Origin: Micromonospora kangleipakensis
Lineage (GTDB): Bacteria > Actinomycetota > Actinomycetes > Mycobacteriales > Micromonosporaceae
Length of the DNA stretch: 64,000 nucleotides
NCBI RefSeq assembly: GCF_004217615.1
Contig: NZ_SHLD01000001.1
Span: 6,076,001-6,140,000, forward strand
Direction: 5' to 3'
Position 1 is the stretch's first letter; every line of letters begins with the position of its first letter. Below are positions 1-9,720 of the stretch, one piece after another. The notes under the pieces are model-generated. The model saw only the letters and a list, made by a program, of their open reading frames with translations, made no database searches and was not told the origin of the DNA. The position numbers were made by a program, and so were the translations under genes.

Positions 1-3000
1 GACGAGCTGGGCGGGCCCGCCGGCCCGGGCGAGGTGACCGGACCGCCCGACGCCCCGCGGGTGGTGCTGGTCGACGACAACCCGGACCTGCGTGCCTACG
101 TCACCGAGCTGCTCGCGCCGCATTTCGGGGTCCGCACCGCCGGGGACGGCCGGGCCGCGCTGGCGGCGATCGTCGCCGACCCGCCGGACCTGGTGCTGGC
201 GGACGTGATGATGCCGCACCTGGACGGCTTCGGCCTGCTCGCCGCGCTGCGCGCGGACCCGCGCACCGCGGACCTGCCGGTGGTGCTGCTCTCCGCCCGG
301 GCCGGACCGGAGGCGGCGGTGGAGGGGCTCGCCGCCGGCGCGGACGACTACCTGGTCAAGCCCTTCTCGGCGAGTGAGCTGCTGGCCCGGGTGCGGGCCA
401 ACCTGGCCCGGGCCCGGGCCCGGCTGCGCCGGGGCGAGTGGGCGACGCAGGTGGTCGAGTCGATCACCGACGGGGTGTGGGTCGCCGACGAGAACGGCGT
501 CGTCTTCCAGGTCGACGAGACGTTCGAGCGGCTGACCGGCTACGGCCAGGCGGACGCGCCGTATCCGCCGCCGTACCCGTGGTGGCCGGACCCGGTCACC
601 CACCCGGAGGAGCGGGCGCTGCTGGACCGGGCGCTGGTGCACCTGCTCGGCGAGCGCACCGGGGCGTGGGAGGTGCCGTTCCAGCACCGGGACGGCCGGA
701 CCCACTGGGTCTCCGTCTCCGCGACGGAGGTGCGCGACCCGGAACACGACCGCACCCTGCTGGTCGGCACCGTCCGGGACGTGACCGCCGAGCACGCGGT
801 GACGCAGCGGCACCGGGCCGCCGCCGCGCTGGCCGACCGGCTCGCCGAGGTGGCCGCCGAGGACGAGGTGCTCGCGCTGACCGCGGCGGCGCTGAGCCAG
901 GCCTTCGCCGGTACCGCGTACCTGCTCCCCCGCGACGGCGACGGCCCGGCGCACACCGCGGCCGGGCCGGTGGCCGTGGCGGAACTCGACCCGACGGTGG
1001 CGGCCCGGTTGGCGCGGCCCGGGGACGACGAGGGGACGGACGCGGCGGTGTTCGGGGTCGGCGGGCGGCTGAGCACCCCGACCCGGGCGTGGGCGGTCTG
1101 GGTGGCGTTCGCCGCGCCGCGCGCGGTCCGCGCCGACGAGCGGATGCTGGGTGGGCTGCTCACCGCCGCCGGCAGCCAGGCGCTGCGCCGGGTGGAGGCG
1201 GTACGCCAGCAGCACGCGCTCACCGACGGGCTGCGCGACGCGGTCCGGGAGGCCACCGAGCGGGAGCGCGCCTGGCGGGCCGAGGCGGCCGCCCGGGCCG
1301 ACCAGCAGCGGGCCGAGGCGGCGGCCCGGCGCACCGCCACGGTCAGCGAGGCGCTGCTGGACAGCGCCCCGGTCGGCGTCGGCCTGGTCGACACCGAGCT
1401 GCGCTACCTGCTGGTCAACCCGGCGCTGGCGGCGATGAACCGGCTGCCCGCCGCCGACCACCTCGGCCGGCGGCCGAGCGAGTGCCTGCCGGTGTACGAG
1501 CCGCGGATCGAGGAGCTGATGCGCCGGGCCCTGGCGCACGGGCCGATCGTCGGTGTCGAGTTCACCGCCGAGGCGGCCCCGCCGGCGACCGGCCGGCAGC
1601 ACGTGGTGGCCAGCTACTTCCCGATCCGGATCGCCGACACCGGCGAGCTGGTCGGGCTCGGCTTCACCATCGTCGACGTCACCGAACGCACCCGGCTGCT
1701 GGAGGCGCTCGGCGCCGAGCGGGCCCGCCACGAGCGGCTGGCCGCGACCGACGTGCTCGCCGTCTTCGGCGGCGAGGAGGAGCGGATCACCGAGGCCAAC
1801 GAGGCGTTCCTCGCCCTGCTCGGCTACACCGCCGAGGACGTGGCGCGGGGGCGGTTGACCTTGTCGGACCTCACTCCCCCGGGCTGGGAGGAGGCCGACG
1901 CGCGGGCCCTGGCGGAGCTGACGGAGAGCGGCCGGGCCCGGGCGTACGACAAGGAGTACCGGCACGCCGACGGGCGCCGGGTGCCGGTGCAGATCGGCGT
2001 GGTGGCGTTGGAGCGGAAGCCCTTGCGCTGGTTGGCGTACGCCACTGACCTGAGCGCCGAGCGGGCCGCGCAGGCCGAGCTGCGGCTGTTCCAGGCGCTG
2101 GTGGAGCGGTCGGGCGACTTCATCGCGGTGGCCACCCCGGACGGCCGGGCGGTCTACGTCAACCCGGCCGGCCGGCAGCTCGTCGGGCTCGGCGAGGTCG
2201 ACCGGGTCGATGGGCTGGGACTGGTCGACTTCGCCGCGCCGGACGTACGGGAGGTGTGGCGGCGCGAGCTGATCCCCACCGCGCTGCGCGAGGGCCAGCA
2301 CCGGGCGGAGAGTCGGCTGGTCCGCCTGGACACCGGCGAGCAGTTCGAGGTGGAGCACCAGACGTTCACGGTGACGACCGGGGACGGGCGGGACAGCACC
2401 GCGTTCGTCGCCACGGTGGCCCGGGACATCGGCGACCGGCAGCGGGCGTTGCGGCAGGCGGAGGGGCTGGCCCGGCTGGCCGGGGCGCTCAGCTCGGCGC
2501 GGGGCCGGGCGGCCATCGTCGACGTGGTGACCACGGTCGTCCCGTCGGTGGTGGGGGCCGCCGCGCTCCGGGTCGCGATCGCCCCGCCGGGCGCGCTCAC
2601 CCTCGACGTGGCCGGGGGCGGCGATCCGGCCGGCCAGCTGCCGGTGGAGGCCGACGAGCCGTTGGCCCGGGCGGTCCGCGACAACGTCGTGCTGCCGGTC
2701 GACCCGGCGGGCGGCCGGACGGCGGGCATCTGCCTGCCGCTGCGGTACGGCGACGGCGGCGCGCTGGGCGCGCTGGAGGTCCGCTGGGCGCGGCCGGTCG
2801 CCGACGACGAGGCGCTGCGCAACCTGCTGCACGCGGTGGCCGGGCTGTGCAGCCAGGCGCTGCAGCGGGCCGAGCTGACCGGTTCGGCGCAGGCGATGGC
2901 CGACTTCGCGGCCCGGCTGAGCGTCGCCCGGTCCACCACGGAGGCGGTCGAGGTGATCCTCACCGCGGCGCCGATCGCGCTGGGGGCCGCCCTGCCCGGC

Positions 3001-4074
3001 CTCGCCATCCACGACGAGGGGCGCCGGATCCGGCTCTGGTACAACGACGAGGTGCCCACCGGGCTGGCCGCCACCTACCGCGATCTGATGATCGACGACC
3101 CGCGGCCGATCGCCCGGGCGCTGCGCACCGGTGAGCGGATCATCCTGCGCAACCGGGCCGAGTTCGCCGCCCGGTTCCCCGGCCTGCCGGACCCGGTCGG
3201 GGCGCACGGCATGGTCACCACGGTGGCGCTGCCGCTGTTCGACGCGCAGCGCCGGCCGATCGCCGCGCTGGGCTTCGGCTGGCGGCGGGAACGGTCGCTG
3301 CGCGAGAGCGACCTGACGCTGCTGGACACCCTCGCCGACCTGTGCGAGCAGACCCTGGAGCGGGTCCGGCTGGCCGCCGCCGAGCACAACCTGGTGACCC
3401 GGTTGGCCGGGCGGCTGCGCAGTTCGGCGCGGAGCACCCCGAGCGGGTTGGAGATCGCCACCCGCTATCAGCCGGCGATGAGCGGCCTGCACCTCGGCGG
3501 GGACTGGTACGACCTGGTCCGGCTGGACCAGGACCGGCTCGCGGTGGTGGTCGGCGACGTGGTCGGGCACCGGGTGGAGGCGGCCGCCGACATGGCGCAG
3601 CTGCGCACCATGCTCAACACGCTGATCCGGCTGGGGGTGCCGCTGGAGGAGGTGCTGCTCCGGCTCACCGACCTGCTGGGGGTGGGTTTCCTCGGCACCT
3701 GCCTGGTGATGGTGGTCGACCCGGTGGCCGGGGAGGTACGGGTCGCCCGGGCCGGTCATCCGCATCCGGTGCTGCTGCCCCGGGGCCGGCCGGCGGAGCC
3801 GGTCCACACCGTCAACGCCTTGCCGATGGGCATGGTGGACGAGCCGATGACGGTCACCACCGTGCCGTTCGGCCCGGGTGACCTGCTGGTGGCGTACACC
3901 GACGGGCTGGTGGAGCGCCGCGAGCGGGCGTACGACGAGGGGGTGGCGGCGCTGCACCGGGCGGTGGAGGCGGTCCGTGACCGGCCGGTGGAGGCGATCG
4001 CCGACGCGCTGCTGGCCGACCTCGCCGGCGGCGAGGACGACCAGGCCCTGGTGGTGATCCGGCACGTCGGCTGA
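1..4074 (+). CDS. Hybrid signalling protein: receiver-PAS-GAF-PP2C phosphatase (5' end outside window)
   Basis: Cytoplasmic multi-domain signalling protein ending in a SpoIIE/RsbU-type PP2C serine phosphatase, a class that normally controls anti-sigma-factor antagonists. Counting from the GTG at 34, a receiver domain lies at about residues 10-130 (VLVDDN, phospho-Asp in LADVMMP, Lys in LVKPF). PAS domains follow at about 135-255, 445-560, 570-685 and 690-810, with GAF-like regions at about 265-400, 815-960 and 965-1120. The PP2C domain (about 1140-1345) shows GDWYD near 1156 and a terminal GGEDDQ, so the metal-binding acids are present. The frame is open upstream of the GTG to the window edge, and a Gly/Pro linker before a receiver is typical after a histidine-kinase ATPase domain. 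I infer the gene starts outside the window and may be a hybrid histidine kinase. The partner anti-sigma system is not in the window. Confidence 0.85.
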   Translation, partial: DELGGPAGPGEVTGPPDAPRVVLVDDNPDLRAYVTELLAPHFGVRTAGDGRAALAAIVADPPDLVLADVMMPHLDGFGLLAALRADPRTADLPVVLLSARAGPEAAVEGLAAGADDYLVKPFSASELLARVRANLARARARLRRGEWATQVVESITDGVWVADENGVVFQVDETFERLTGYGQADAPYPPPYPWWPDPVTHPEERALLDRALVHLLGERTGAWEVPFQHRDGRTHWVSVSATEVRDPEHDRTLLVGTVRDVTAEHAVTQRHRAAAALADRLAEVAAEDEVLALTAAALSQAFAGTAYLLPRDGDGPAHTAAGPVAVAELDPTVAARLARPGDDEGTDAAVFGVGGRLSTPTRAWAVWVAFAAPRAVRADERMLGGLLTAAGSQALRRVEAVRQQHALTDGLRDAVREATERERAWRAEAAARADQQRAEAAARRTATVSEALLDSAPVGVGLVDTELRYLLVNPALAAMNRLPAADHLGRRPSECLPVYEPRIEELMRRALAHGPIVGVEFTAEAAPPATGRQHVVASYFPIRIADTGELVGLGFTIVDVTERTRLLEALGAERARHERLAATDVLAVFGGEEERITEANEAFLALLGYTAEDVARGRLTLSDLTPPGWEEADARALAELTESGRARAYDKEYRHADGRRVPVQIGVVALERKPLRWLAYATDLSAERAAQAELRLFQALVERSGDFIAVATPDGRAVYVNPAGRQLVGLGEVDRVDGLGLVDFAAPDVREVWRRELIPTALREGQHRAESRLVRLDTGEQFEVEHQTFTVTTGDGRDSTAFVATVARDIGDRQRALRQAEGLARLAGALSSARGRAAIVDVVTTVVPSVVGAAALRVAIAPPGALTLDVAGGGDPAGQLPVEADEPLARAVRDNVVLPVDPAGGRTAGICLPLRYGDGGALGALEVRWARPVADDEALRNLLHAVAGLCSQALQRAELTGSAQAMADFAARLSVARSTTEAVEVILTAAPIALGAALPGLAIHDEGRRIRLWYNDEVPTGLAATYRDLMIDDPRPIARALRTGERIILRNRAEFAARFPGLPDPVGAHGMVTTVALPLFDAQRRPIAALGFGWRRERSLRESDLTLLDTLADLCEQTLERVRLAAAEHNLVTRLAGRLRSSARSTPSGLEIATRYQPAMSGLHLGGDWYDLVRLDQDRLAVVVGDVVGHRVEAAADMAQLRTMLNTLIRLGVPLEEVLLRLTDLLGVGFLGTCLVMVVDPVAGEVRVARAGHPHPVLLPRGRPAEPVHTVNALPMGMVDEPMTVTTVPFGPGDLLVAYTDGLVERRERAYDEGVAALHRAVEAVRDRPVEAIADALLADLAGGEDDQALVVIRHVG

Positions 4075-4172
4075 GCGTGTCCCCACCCACAATCCGGGTC
4101 TCGGCGTTGCACCCGCCGTGTCCCGGGAACAATCGGGACGTTGACGACGACGGACAGGATTGGGGACCGTTC

Positions 4173-5045
4173 ATGGCGATCGAAGCCGGCAAGCAGCCCG
4201 CGAAGGCCTCCGGGACGTACCGGATCGGCGGCGACCTCCAGGTGGACCGGCTGGGCTACGGGGCGATGCAGATCACCGGGCCGGGGGTCTGGGGGGATCC
4301 GAAGGATCCGGCCGAGGCGGTCCGGGTGCTCCGCCGGGCGTACGAGCTGGGCGTGACCTTCATCGACACCGCCGACTCGTACGGCCCCTTCGTCAGCGAG
4401 CTGCTGATCAAGGAGGCGCTGCACCCGTACGCCGACGACCTGGTCATCGCGACCAAGGCCGGGCTGACCCGCTCGGGCCCCGGCGACTGGCGGCCGGTGG
4501 GCCGCCCGGAGTACCTGCGCCAGCAGTGCGAGCTGAGCCTGCGCCACCTGGGGCTGGAGAGCATCGGGCTCTACCAGCTGCACCGGATCGACGCCAAGGT
4601 GCCGCTGGAGGAGCAGATCGGCGAGCTGGCGCTGCTCAAGCAGGAGGGCAAGATCCGGCACATCGGGCTCTCCGAGGTGACTGTCGAGCAGATCGAGGCG
4701 GCCCGGAAGATCACCCCGATCGTCTCGGTGCAGAACCTCTACAACCTCGCGGACCGCAGCGCCGAGGACGTGCTCGACCACTGCGAGCGCAACGACCTGG
4801 CGTTCATCCCGTGGTTCCCGATCGCCACCGGCAACCTGGCCAAGCCGGGCGGTCCGCTGGACGCGATCTCCACCGAGCACGGCGCGACGCCCGCGCAGCT
4901 CGCGCTCGCCTGGCTGTTGCGCCGGTCGCCGGTCATGCTCCCCATTCCCGGTACGTCCTCCGTGGCGCACCTGGAGGAGAACATCGCCGCGGCCGAGGTG
5001 CGGCTCACCGACGACGAGTTCGAGGCGCTCGCCAAGGCCGCCTGA
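4173..5045 (+). CDS. Aldo/keto reductase
   Basis: NADPH-dependent oxidoreductase of the aldo/keto reductase superfamily (about 290 aa, TIM barrel), physiological substrate unknown. The catalytic tetrad is visible: Asp and Tyr in [10 protein letters not shown], Lys in VIATKAGL and His in YQLHRID. The C-terminal PIPGTSS segment matches the cofactor-phosphate site of the family. The ATG used here begins MAIEAGK and follows a GGGG stretch. The frame stays open further upstream, but that part has no family similarity. The gene stands alone after the PP2C gene (98-nt gap) and ends at a strong hairpin shared with the convergent lipase gene. Confidence 0.9.
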   Translation: MAIEAGKQPAKASGTYRIGGDLQVDRLGYGAMQITGPGVWGDPKDPAEAVRVLRRAYELGVTFIDTADSYGPFVSELLIKEALHPYADDLVIATKAGLTRSGPGDWRPVGRPEYLRQQCELSLRHLGLESIGLYQLHRIDAKVPLEEQIGELALLKQEGKIRHIGLSEVTVEQIEAARKITPIVSVQNLYNLADRSAEDVLDHCERNDLAFIPWFPIATGNLAKPGGPLDAISTEHGATPAQLALAWLLRRSPVMLPIPGTSSVAHLEENIAAAEVRLTDDEFEALAKAA

Positions 5046-5058
5046 CTCCCGTACGCGT

Positions 5059-5091
5059 GACGGCCGGCCGCCACCTCGGCGGCCGGCCGTC
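5059..5091. terminator. Perfect bidirectional terminator hairpin
   Basis: A 14-bp perfect stem (GACGGCCGGCCGCC / GGCGGCCGGCCGTC) with a 5-nt loop lies exactly between the convergent aldo/keto reductase and lipase genes. There is no T-tract, as is usual for high-GC actinomycete terminators. Confidence 0.85.
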
Positions 5092-5100
5092 TGTTGCGAT

Positions 5101-5928
5101 CTACAGGGCGAAGCAGTCGGGGCGGATCGCGGCGTCGGTGAGCGCCTGGCGGACCACGGTGTAGGTGGTGCCGTCCAGGATGAGACCGAGGTGGCCGACG
5201 ACCCGCAGCGGGCACCACGCCTGGATCAGCACGTTGGTCGCGCCGTCGGCGAGGCTGGCGTTGCCGATCGGCCAGACCAGCTCGTCCTGCCAGGTCCGGA
5301 CGGTGGTCCAGCGCACCGATCCGGGGGTGTCGTCGCCGCCGTTGAGGGCGGCGAGCAGGTCCGAGCCGATCGACATCTGCTGGCAGGCGATGATGCCGGC
5401 GCAGCTGCCGAGCCCGATGAACTTCAGGATGTTGGCGGCGTAGGTGCCCTGCTGGGGGCTGCCGAGGCTGAGGTAGTGGTCGACCTTGTCGACGCCGCCG
5501 AGGAACTTGACGTACCAGCGGGAGACCAGGCCGCCCTCGGAGTGGGTGACCAGGTCGACCTTGGCCGCCCCGGTGGCGGCGCGGACCTGGTCGACGTAGG
5601 CGGCGAGGGCGCGGGCGGAGTCGCGGATGTCCCCGAAGCCGAGGTTGGGGAGCTGGTAGATGGAGACCCGGAAGCCGTCGGCGCGCAGCCGGGCGGCAAT
5701 CGGCTCGTACGCGATGGAGACCCCGATCAGTCCCCCGACGACGATGACGGGGTTGGCGCCTGCGGCAGCGGTCACCTCGCTCGCTGCGGTGCGGGCGGTG
5801 GTGGCGACGGCGCCGGTGGCGGCGCTGGTGGTGGGGGCGGCGCGGTGGGGGCTGGCCTGGGCGGCGGTGGCCGGGACCAGCAGGGCGGCGACGGTGGTGG
5901 TTGCGGCGAGGATCGTTCGGAGCAGCAT
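5101..5928 (-). CDS. Secreted lipase/esterase (alpha/beta hydrolase)
   Basis: Extracellular serine hydrolase of the triacylglycerol lipase type, about 275 aa. The chosen ATG (MLLRTILAATTT...) has GGAGGTG seven bases upstream and opens a classical Sec signal peptide ending near TAAQASP. The nucleophile elbow is VTHSEGG (the Gly of GHSxG is replaced by Thr, as in several actinobacterial class 2 lipases). A late His (VVGHLGL) is the likely catalytic base. Four cysteines in the mature protein (SCAG, IACQ, WCPL, DCFAL) could form two disulphides, which fits secretion. An oxyanion-type VVGG segment precedes the first helix. It faces the aldo/keto reductase gene across the shared terminator. Confidence 0.88.
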   Translation of the reverse strand: MLLRTILAATTTVAALLVPATAAQASPHRAAPTTSAATGAVATTARTAASEVTAAAGANPVIVVGGLIGVSIAYEPIAARLRADGFRVSIYQLPNLGFGDIRDSARALAAYVDQVRAATGAAKVDLVTHSEGGLVSRWYVKFLGGVDKVDHYLSLGSPQQGTYAANILKFIGLGSCAGIIACQQMSIGSDLLAALNGGDDTPGSVRWTTVRTWQDELVWPIGNASLADGATNVLIQAWCPLRVVGHLGLILDGTTYTVVRQALTDAAIRPDCFAL

Positions 5929-6037
5929 GGCTGCACCTCCGGTGGGAGGCACCCGGGGAGCCGGGACGGTGGGTGGGGGAATCCGATCGATCGTGGAAAC
6001 GATGATGCGTGGCAGATTTCACACTCGTCAATGGAAA

Positions 6038-6053
6038 GTTACGCGCTGGTAAC
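6038..6053. promoter_or_regulatory. Inverted repeat upstream of the lipase gene
   Basis: GTTAC-N6-GTAAC, a perfect 5-bp dyad about 110 nt upstream of the lipase start, in a locally AT-richer stretch. On the minus strand a TTGACG hexamer lies just downstream of it. It could be an operator, but neither a regulator nor a clear -10 box can be assigned. Confidence 0.25.
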
Positions 6054-6218
6054 GTGAAGTCTCGCCAGGAGCACGAAGCGGCCTATCGGACGCGGCGGCG
6101 GAACGGTCCACAGGGCGTCCACAGTGGCGGTTCCGGACAGGTGCCCGCGCTCGAATGTGGGCACCTGACGGCCCGTCGCCACCAGGGCGATCTCGCCGCA
6201 CCTCGGAAGAGGGCTCAT

Positions 6219-6320
6219 ATGCCCATGCCCGGCGCCATCCGTACCGGCATCGCCACCGCCTTCTCGACGCTGCTGGTCTGACGGCCAACCCCACCGCAGC
6301 CCTCGCCTGGCCCTGCCCGG
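6219..6320 (+). pseudogene. Remnant of a secreted-protein gene (signal peptide with a frameshift)
   Basis: An ATG preceded by GAAGAGGG opens MPMPGAIRTGIATAFSTLLV, followed at once by TGA. Moving one base, the next frame continues LTANPTAALAW. The two together make a complete signal peptide with an AxA-type cleavage site (TAALA/W). A one-base deletion at about 6277-6280 therefore explains the stop. Beyond about 6320 the frame runs into the antisense of another decayed gene, so the mature part is missing. Product unknown. Confidence 0.5.
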
Positions 6321-7020
6321 CCCTCGGTCGGCCAGCAGTTCCCCGGACAGGGTCGCCACGACGTAGTTTGACCTGCCGGTACCGGGTGATTTCCAATCAA
6401 TCTTCTTCACCGTCTCCCCGTTCTAGTAGCGGAACGGGCAGCCTTCCGGCGCGGCCACCGCCTGCGCAACGCAGGAGTCCAGGTACGCCACCTTGACGCT
6501 CTCCTCCGCCGTCGCCTCGGCGGCCGGCATCAGGGTCGGCGTCAGCTCCGCGCTCCCCGCGCTCTCCTGCCCGGGCGCGTCGAGGACCACCTGCGGCACG
6601 CCCCGGACGCGATCGGCGCCGGCAGGCCGGGCCTGGTCAGCCCGCCTGCCCGCCGGGGAGGCTGAGCGGCGCGGGCGCGACGGCGATCGACCACCGGTGG
6701 AACAGCCCGAGGGCCGCCGACTCCTCCCGACGCGACGGCAGCTCGGCCGTCAGCTTCTGCCCGGCCAGCGTGTTGGCGACCTTGGCGACCGCCTTGTCCC
6801 CGTCCCGCCCGACCGAGGTCACCTCCACGTCGGTCGGCGGCTGGTAGCTCTCCGCCTCAACCATCCGAGCAATCTGCTCGCCGTCGCCCACGGATGCCCT
6901 GACCTGCGGCCTCAGCAGCTCCAGTGCGCCCTGGCCGTCGTGGTCACCCAACGCGGAGAATCAGTCGTCCACCACCGCCTGGACCCCGGAACAGCACCCA
7001 CTGCGCCATTGTGAGCCCGC
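6312..7020 (-). pseudogene. Decayed gene for a hypothetical (probably membrane-anchored) protein
   Basis: On the minus strand protein-like sequence is spread over two frames. It reads AVVDD, an in-frame TGA (6961-6963), then FSALGDHDGQGALELL and on to WSIAVAPAPLSLP. A frame change at about 6635-6660 leads into RVRGVPQVVLDAPGQES, then EESVKVAYLDSCVAQA and CPFRY, an in-frame TAG (6423-6425), then NGETVKKIDW and YVVATLSGELL. Codon use inside each segment is typical of this genome, so this was once one gene. Two nonsense codons and at least one frameshift make it a pseudogene. The pattern recalls actinobacterial secreted or membrane proteins with tandem small domains, but I do not name a family. 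Confidence 0.6.
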
Positions 7021-7316
7021 TCCGTCGAGGCAGCTGCGCACGGCTGAACATGAGTGTCGCAGGTCAGGGCGCACGGGCGACACGCCAAAAGCGCACAAGG
7101 AAATTTTCGTTCACTTATAGCCTCTGTGCAGGCTTTTAGCACATACGTACACATCATTGGGGTTAGACCCCTAGTGAATGGGCTTGGTATGGCATCGGGC
7201 ATTGCGATACGTTGTGCGGCTCGCTGCTGGGCCGCCCATCGGTCCACCTGCTCATTATCGGCACGAGGCAAACGCGGCGACTGTCCACGGCCAGTACATC
7301 CACCGAGAGGACCCCC
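7021..7316. other. AT-richer gene-free stretch before the ATPase gene
   Basis: No gene seen. Base composition drops (for example GAAATTTTCGTTCACTTATAG near 7101), which contrasts with the rest of the window and marks the left side of the probable island. It holds a GGGGT-TAG-ACCCC mini-hairpin at 7159-7171. No integrase, tRNA or obvious attachment site was found. Confidence 0.5.
7184..7213 (+). promoter_or_regulatory. Possible promoter for the ABC ATPase gene
   Basis: TTGGTA, 18-nt spacer, TACGTT. It lies about 105 nt upstream of the chosen GTG start in the AT-richer leader region. Moderate match only. Confidence 0.35.
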
Positions 7317-9719
7317 GTGGACACGACACGCGTGCCGCGACAGGTGCTGCTTACCTGGCAAGACATCGCTGACGCCGCCTCAGGTCTCGACGTTGACATG
7401 CGCGAACTGCTGCTGGAACTCGTCCACGAGAAAGGCACGGCTTCGACAACGAGCGTCACCACCGCCGAGGGACCGTGGTACGTCCGTGCGGTCCGTGTGC
7501 GCGGGCACATCGGCGTCGGCGAGCACCCGGTCAACCTGGATCTCACTCCGACAACTGGCCTGACTGTCGTCACCGCCCGCAACGGCACGGGCAAGACCAG
7601 CATCGCCGACGGATGCCGGCACAACCTCAGTGGAGGCGCCAAACGCTCTTATCAAGTCCTGGCCGAGAACGTCCACTACCGCGAGCGCGATGTAGTGGTA
7701 ACCCTCACCAACGGGACTCGCGAAATCGAGATCCTGTGCGGGCCCGATGAGGTCGTACGATGGCGCGACCCTGACGGCGAGCTGTCCACGCCACCCGCCG
7801 AGTGGAGCGAGGCGTTCGAACGCTACATGCCGGTGCTGCTGTATCCCGAGATGTCGCAGGTCATCCAGGATCCGAGCAACCTACACGCCTTCCTCAAGGA
7901 CGCGCTTGAACTTGCAGCGTTGGAGGATCTGCAGGCGAGGCTGAAGGCCATCCGTGAAGCTGGCACAGCCGCGCAGCGCACCGTGGACGCCGCCCACAAG
8001 GCCGCGCTGAACGGCGTGACGAAGGTCGGCCACCAGGAGCTGGCGGCCTTGCTGCGATCTCACGGCGGGGTCGCCGACGACGGCGCTCTCGAGCAGATCC
8101 GCTTGCTTTCGGCCGGCCTCCCGGACACCACGCCTCCGCCACTGAGCCTGCCCGAGCTGTGGATGGTGGACGAGCAGCGGCGCACCACCGCCATCGCGGC
8201 GCTGACCGAACTGGCCAGGATTCGCGAGTCGACTGCCACCGACACCCGACCGATGCTCGACGCGCTCAGGAGGCTACTCAGAGCGGACGATCCGGCGACT
8301 GCGCACAACCGCGACCACGATGTGTGCCCGGTATGCCAGGCAGGCGGCCGCGACTGGGTAAAGCTCGCCACGGAGGAGATGAACCGCCTAAGCCTGAGTT
8401 CGAAGGCCCTACGGAACGCGGAGAGGGCTGCATCCGCGGCGCTGGAACAGGCGGCAGCGTGTTTTCCCCCAGCGCTGACGGCCTCTCTGCGTCAAGCGCT
8501 GGCACACCATGCGGACCCAACGTGCAATCTCCGGATCAAGCAATGGGATCGCCTCACGCTCAATAGAGGAGGCCTGACCACGGCCGAACTGTCCCCCGCC
8601 GGGCTCGGGGCGTTGCTGGACGAGTGCGCTGACCTGGCCGAGTGGTACGGACCGATCCGCGAGGATCTGTTCGCTCAGCGTGATGACGCAATCGCCGCAC
8701 AGGCAGCCGTGCGCGTCCATGTCGAATCATGGATCGACACCCTCAGCCAGGAACGTCCAACGCTCGCCCGGCTCGTTGTCGCCGAACGGCTCCACCGCAA
8801 GGTGGACGGGTGGCTGCGCACCGCCCGCGAGGACATCTTCGAACCCATTGGCGAGGAGGTGATCGAGCTGTGGTCCATCCTCAACTCCGACGCCGATCTG
8901 AAGCTGACCGAGATCGCCCTCACTGGCGGGACCCAGCGCCGACGGGGCGTAACTTTGGGTCTGGCGGACGGCGACGTGGCCCTGCCGACGGGAAAGAACA
9001 GCTCAGCAGTGCTGAGCACCGGGCAGCGCAACGCCCTCTCCCTCGCTACATACCTGCCACGGGCCACCCAGCAGAAGAGCCCATTCGGGTTCCTCATCCT
9101 CGACGACCCCATCCACGCCTTCGACACCTGGCGCGTTCGTTACCTCGCCGCCCACCTTCTCAAGCTCGCTGAGCGCTTTCAGGTCGTCGTGTTCACCCAC
9201 GACGACCGGCTCTGGCGCGAGCTACGCGGGCTAGGCGCTCGACCCGCTCACGTCCGAATGGACCGGCGCGGAGACCGCAATCCGCAGGTGCGGGTCACCA
9301 ACATCACCAGCCCGGGTAATCAGATGCTTGCCGACCTACAGAAGATTCTGGGCGAGGAAAGTGGACCATCGGCGATCGGAACACCCGAGGCCCAGACGGC
9401 GATGACCTTGGCGATGTGCCGTCAAGCTCTCGACACCGAGGTGGTTACCCAAATCGAAATCCTAGGCCGGCGTACCCAGCTTCCGGAGGCGAAGATCGTC
9501 GCCGATCTCAAGAGAGCACGGAAGACCCGTGACCAGATCGAGCTTCTCAACGACTACGCCCAACTCGCCCAACTGAGGCCCGTGCGGATCGGTCCGTACG
9601 AGCCAACAATCCAAGCGCTCAATGGCGGTTCCCACGGTCGCGTTCCCGCGGGTGAGCTCAAGGAGTGGGTACGCCATACGCGCAAGATCATCAAGGCCGT
9701 TCAGGCGATCGGGGGTTGA
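7317..9719 (+). CDS. Rad50/RloC-like ABC ATPase with CPVC hook
   Basis: An 800-aa SMC/Rad50-type ATPase. Walker A (RNGTGKTS) is near residue 87 and a CPVC pair, as in Rad50-type zinc hooks, lies near 337 inside a helical insertion. The ABC signature (LSTGQRNAL) is near 566, Walker B (FLILDDP, second Asp instead of Glu) near 592 and the H-loop (FTHDD) near 626. The LDDP variant is common in RloC/PrrC/AAA_13-like defence ATPases. About 170 residues follow the ATPase. They contain CRQALD (Arg702, Asp706) and NGGSHG (Asn769, His773), which loosely resembles the R...E...N-x-x-SH pattern of PrrC/RloC HEPN-type nucleases. The GTG start has GAGAGG upstream; the longer frame before it has no SD. The next gene starts one base after the stop. 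A defence role is inferred from the architecture and the adjacent type I RM operon; nuclease activity is a hypothesis. Confidence 0.85.
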   Translation: MDTTRVPRQVLLTWQDIADAASGLDVDMRELLLELVHEKGTASTTSVTTAEGPWYVRAVRVRGHIGVGEHPVNLDLTPTTGLTVVTARNGTGKTSIADGCRHNLSGGAKRSYQVLAENVHYRERDVVVTLTNGTREIEILCGPDEVVRWRDPDGELSTPPAEWSEAFERYMPVLLYPEMSQVIQDPSNLHAFLKDALELAALEDLQARLKAIREAGTAAQRTVDAAHKAALNGVTKVGHQELAALLRSHGGVADDGALEQIRLLSAGLPDTTPPPLSLPELWMVDEQRRTTAIAALTELARIRESTATDTRPMLDALRRLLRADDPATAHNRDHDVCPVCQAGGRDWVKLATEEMNRLSLSSKALRNAERAASAALEQAAACFPPALTASLRQALAHHADPTCNLRIKQWDRLTLNRGGLTTAELSPAGLGALLDECADLAEWYGPIREDLFAQRDDAIAAQAAVRVHVESWIDTLSQERPTLARLVVAERLHRKVDGWLRTAREDIFEPIGEEVIELWSILNSDADLKLTEIALTGGTQRRRGVTLGLADGDVALPTGKNSSAVLSTGQRNALSLATYLPRATQQKSPFGFLILDDPIHAFDTWRVRYLAAHLLKLAERFQVVVFTHDDRLWRELRGLGARPAHVRMDRRGDRNPQVRVTNITSPGNQMLADLQKILGEESGPSAIGTPEAQTAMTLAMCRQALDTEVVTQIEILGRRTQLPEAKIVADLKRARKTRDQIELLNDYAQLAQLRPVRIGPYEPTIQALNGGSHGRVPAGELKEWVRHTRKIIKAVQAIGG

Positions 9720-9720
9720 G

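Noticed and set aside
4120-4139. GTCCCG-N8-CGGGAC as a terminator of the PP2C gene or an ECF promoter (GGGAAC)
   Set aside because: Only a 6-bp stem, and no matching -10 of the ECF type at 16-18 nt; too weak to annotate.
6039-6410. Minus-strand frame starting MKKIDWKSPGTG as an independent gene
   Set aside because: The preceding codons (CPFRY-stop-NGETV) are in the same frame and continue the same protein, so it is the 3' part of a pseudogene.
7159-7171. GGGGT-TAG-ACCCC as an attachment site or tRNA end
   Set aside because: No tRNA cloverleaf, no integrase and no second copy was found at the other side of the island.
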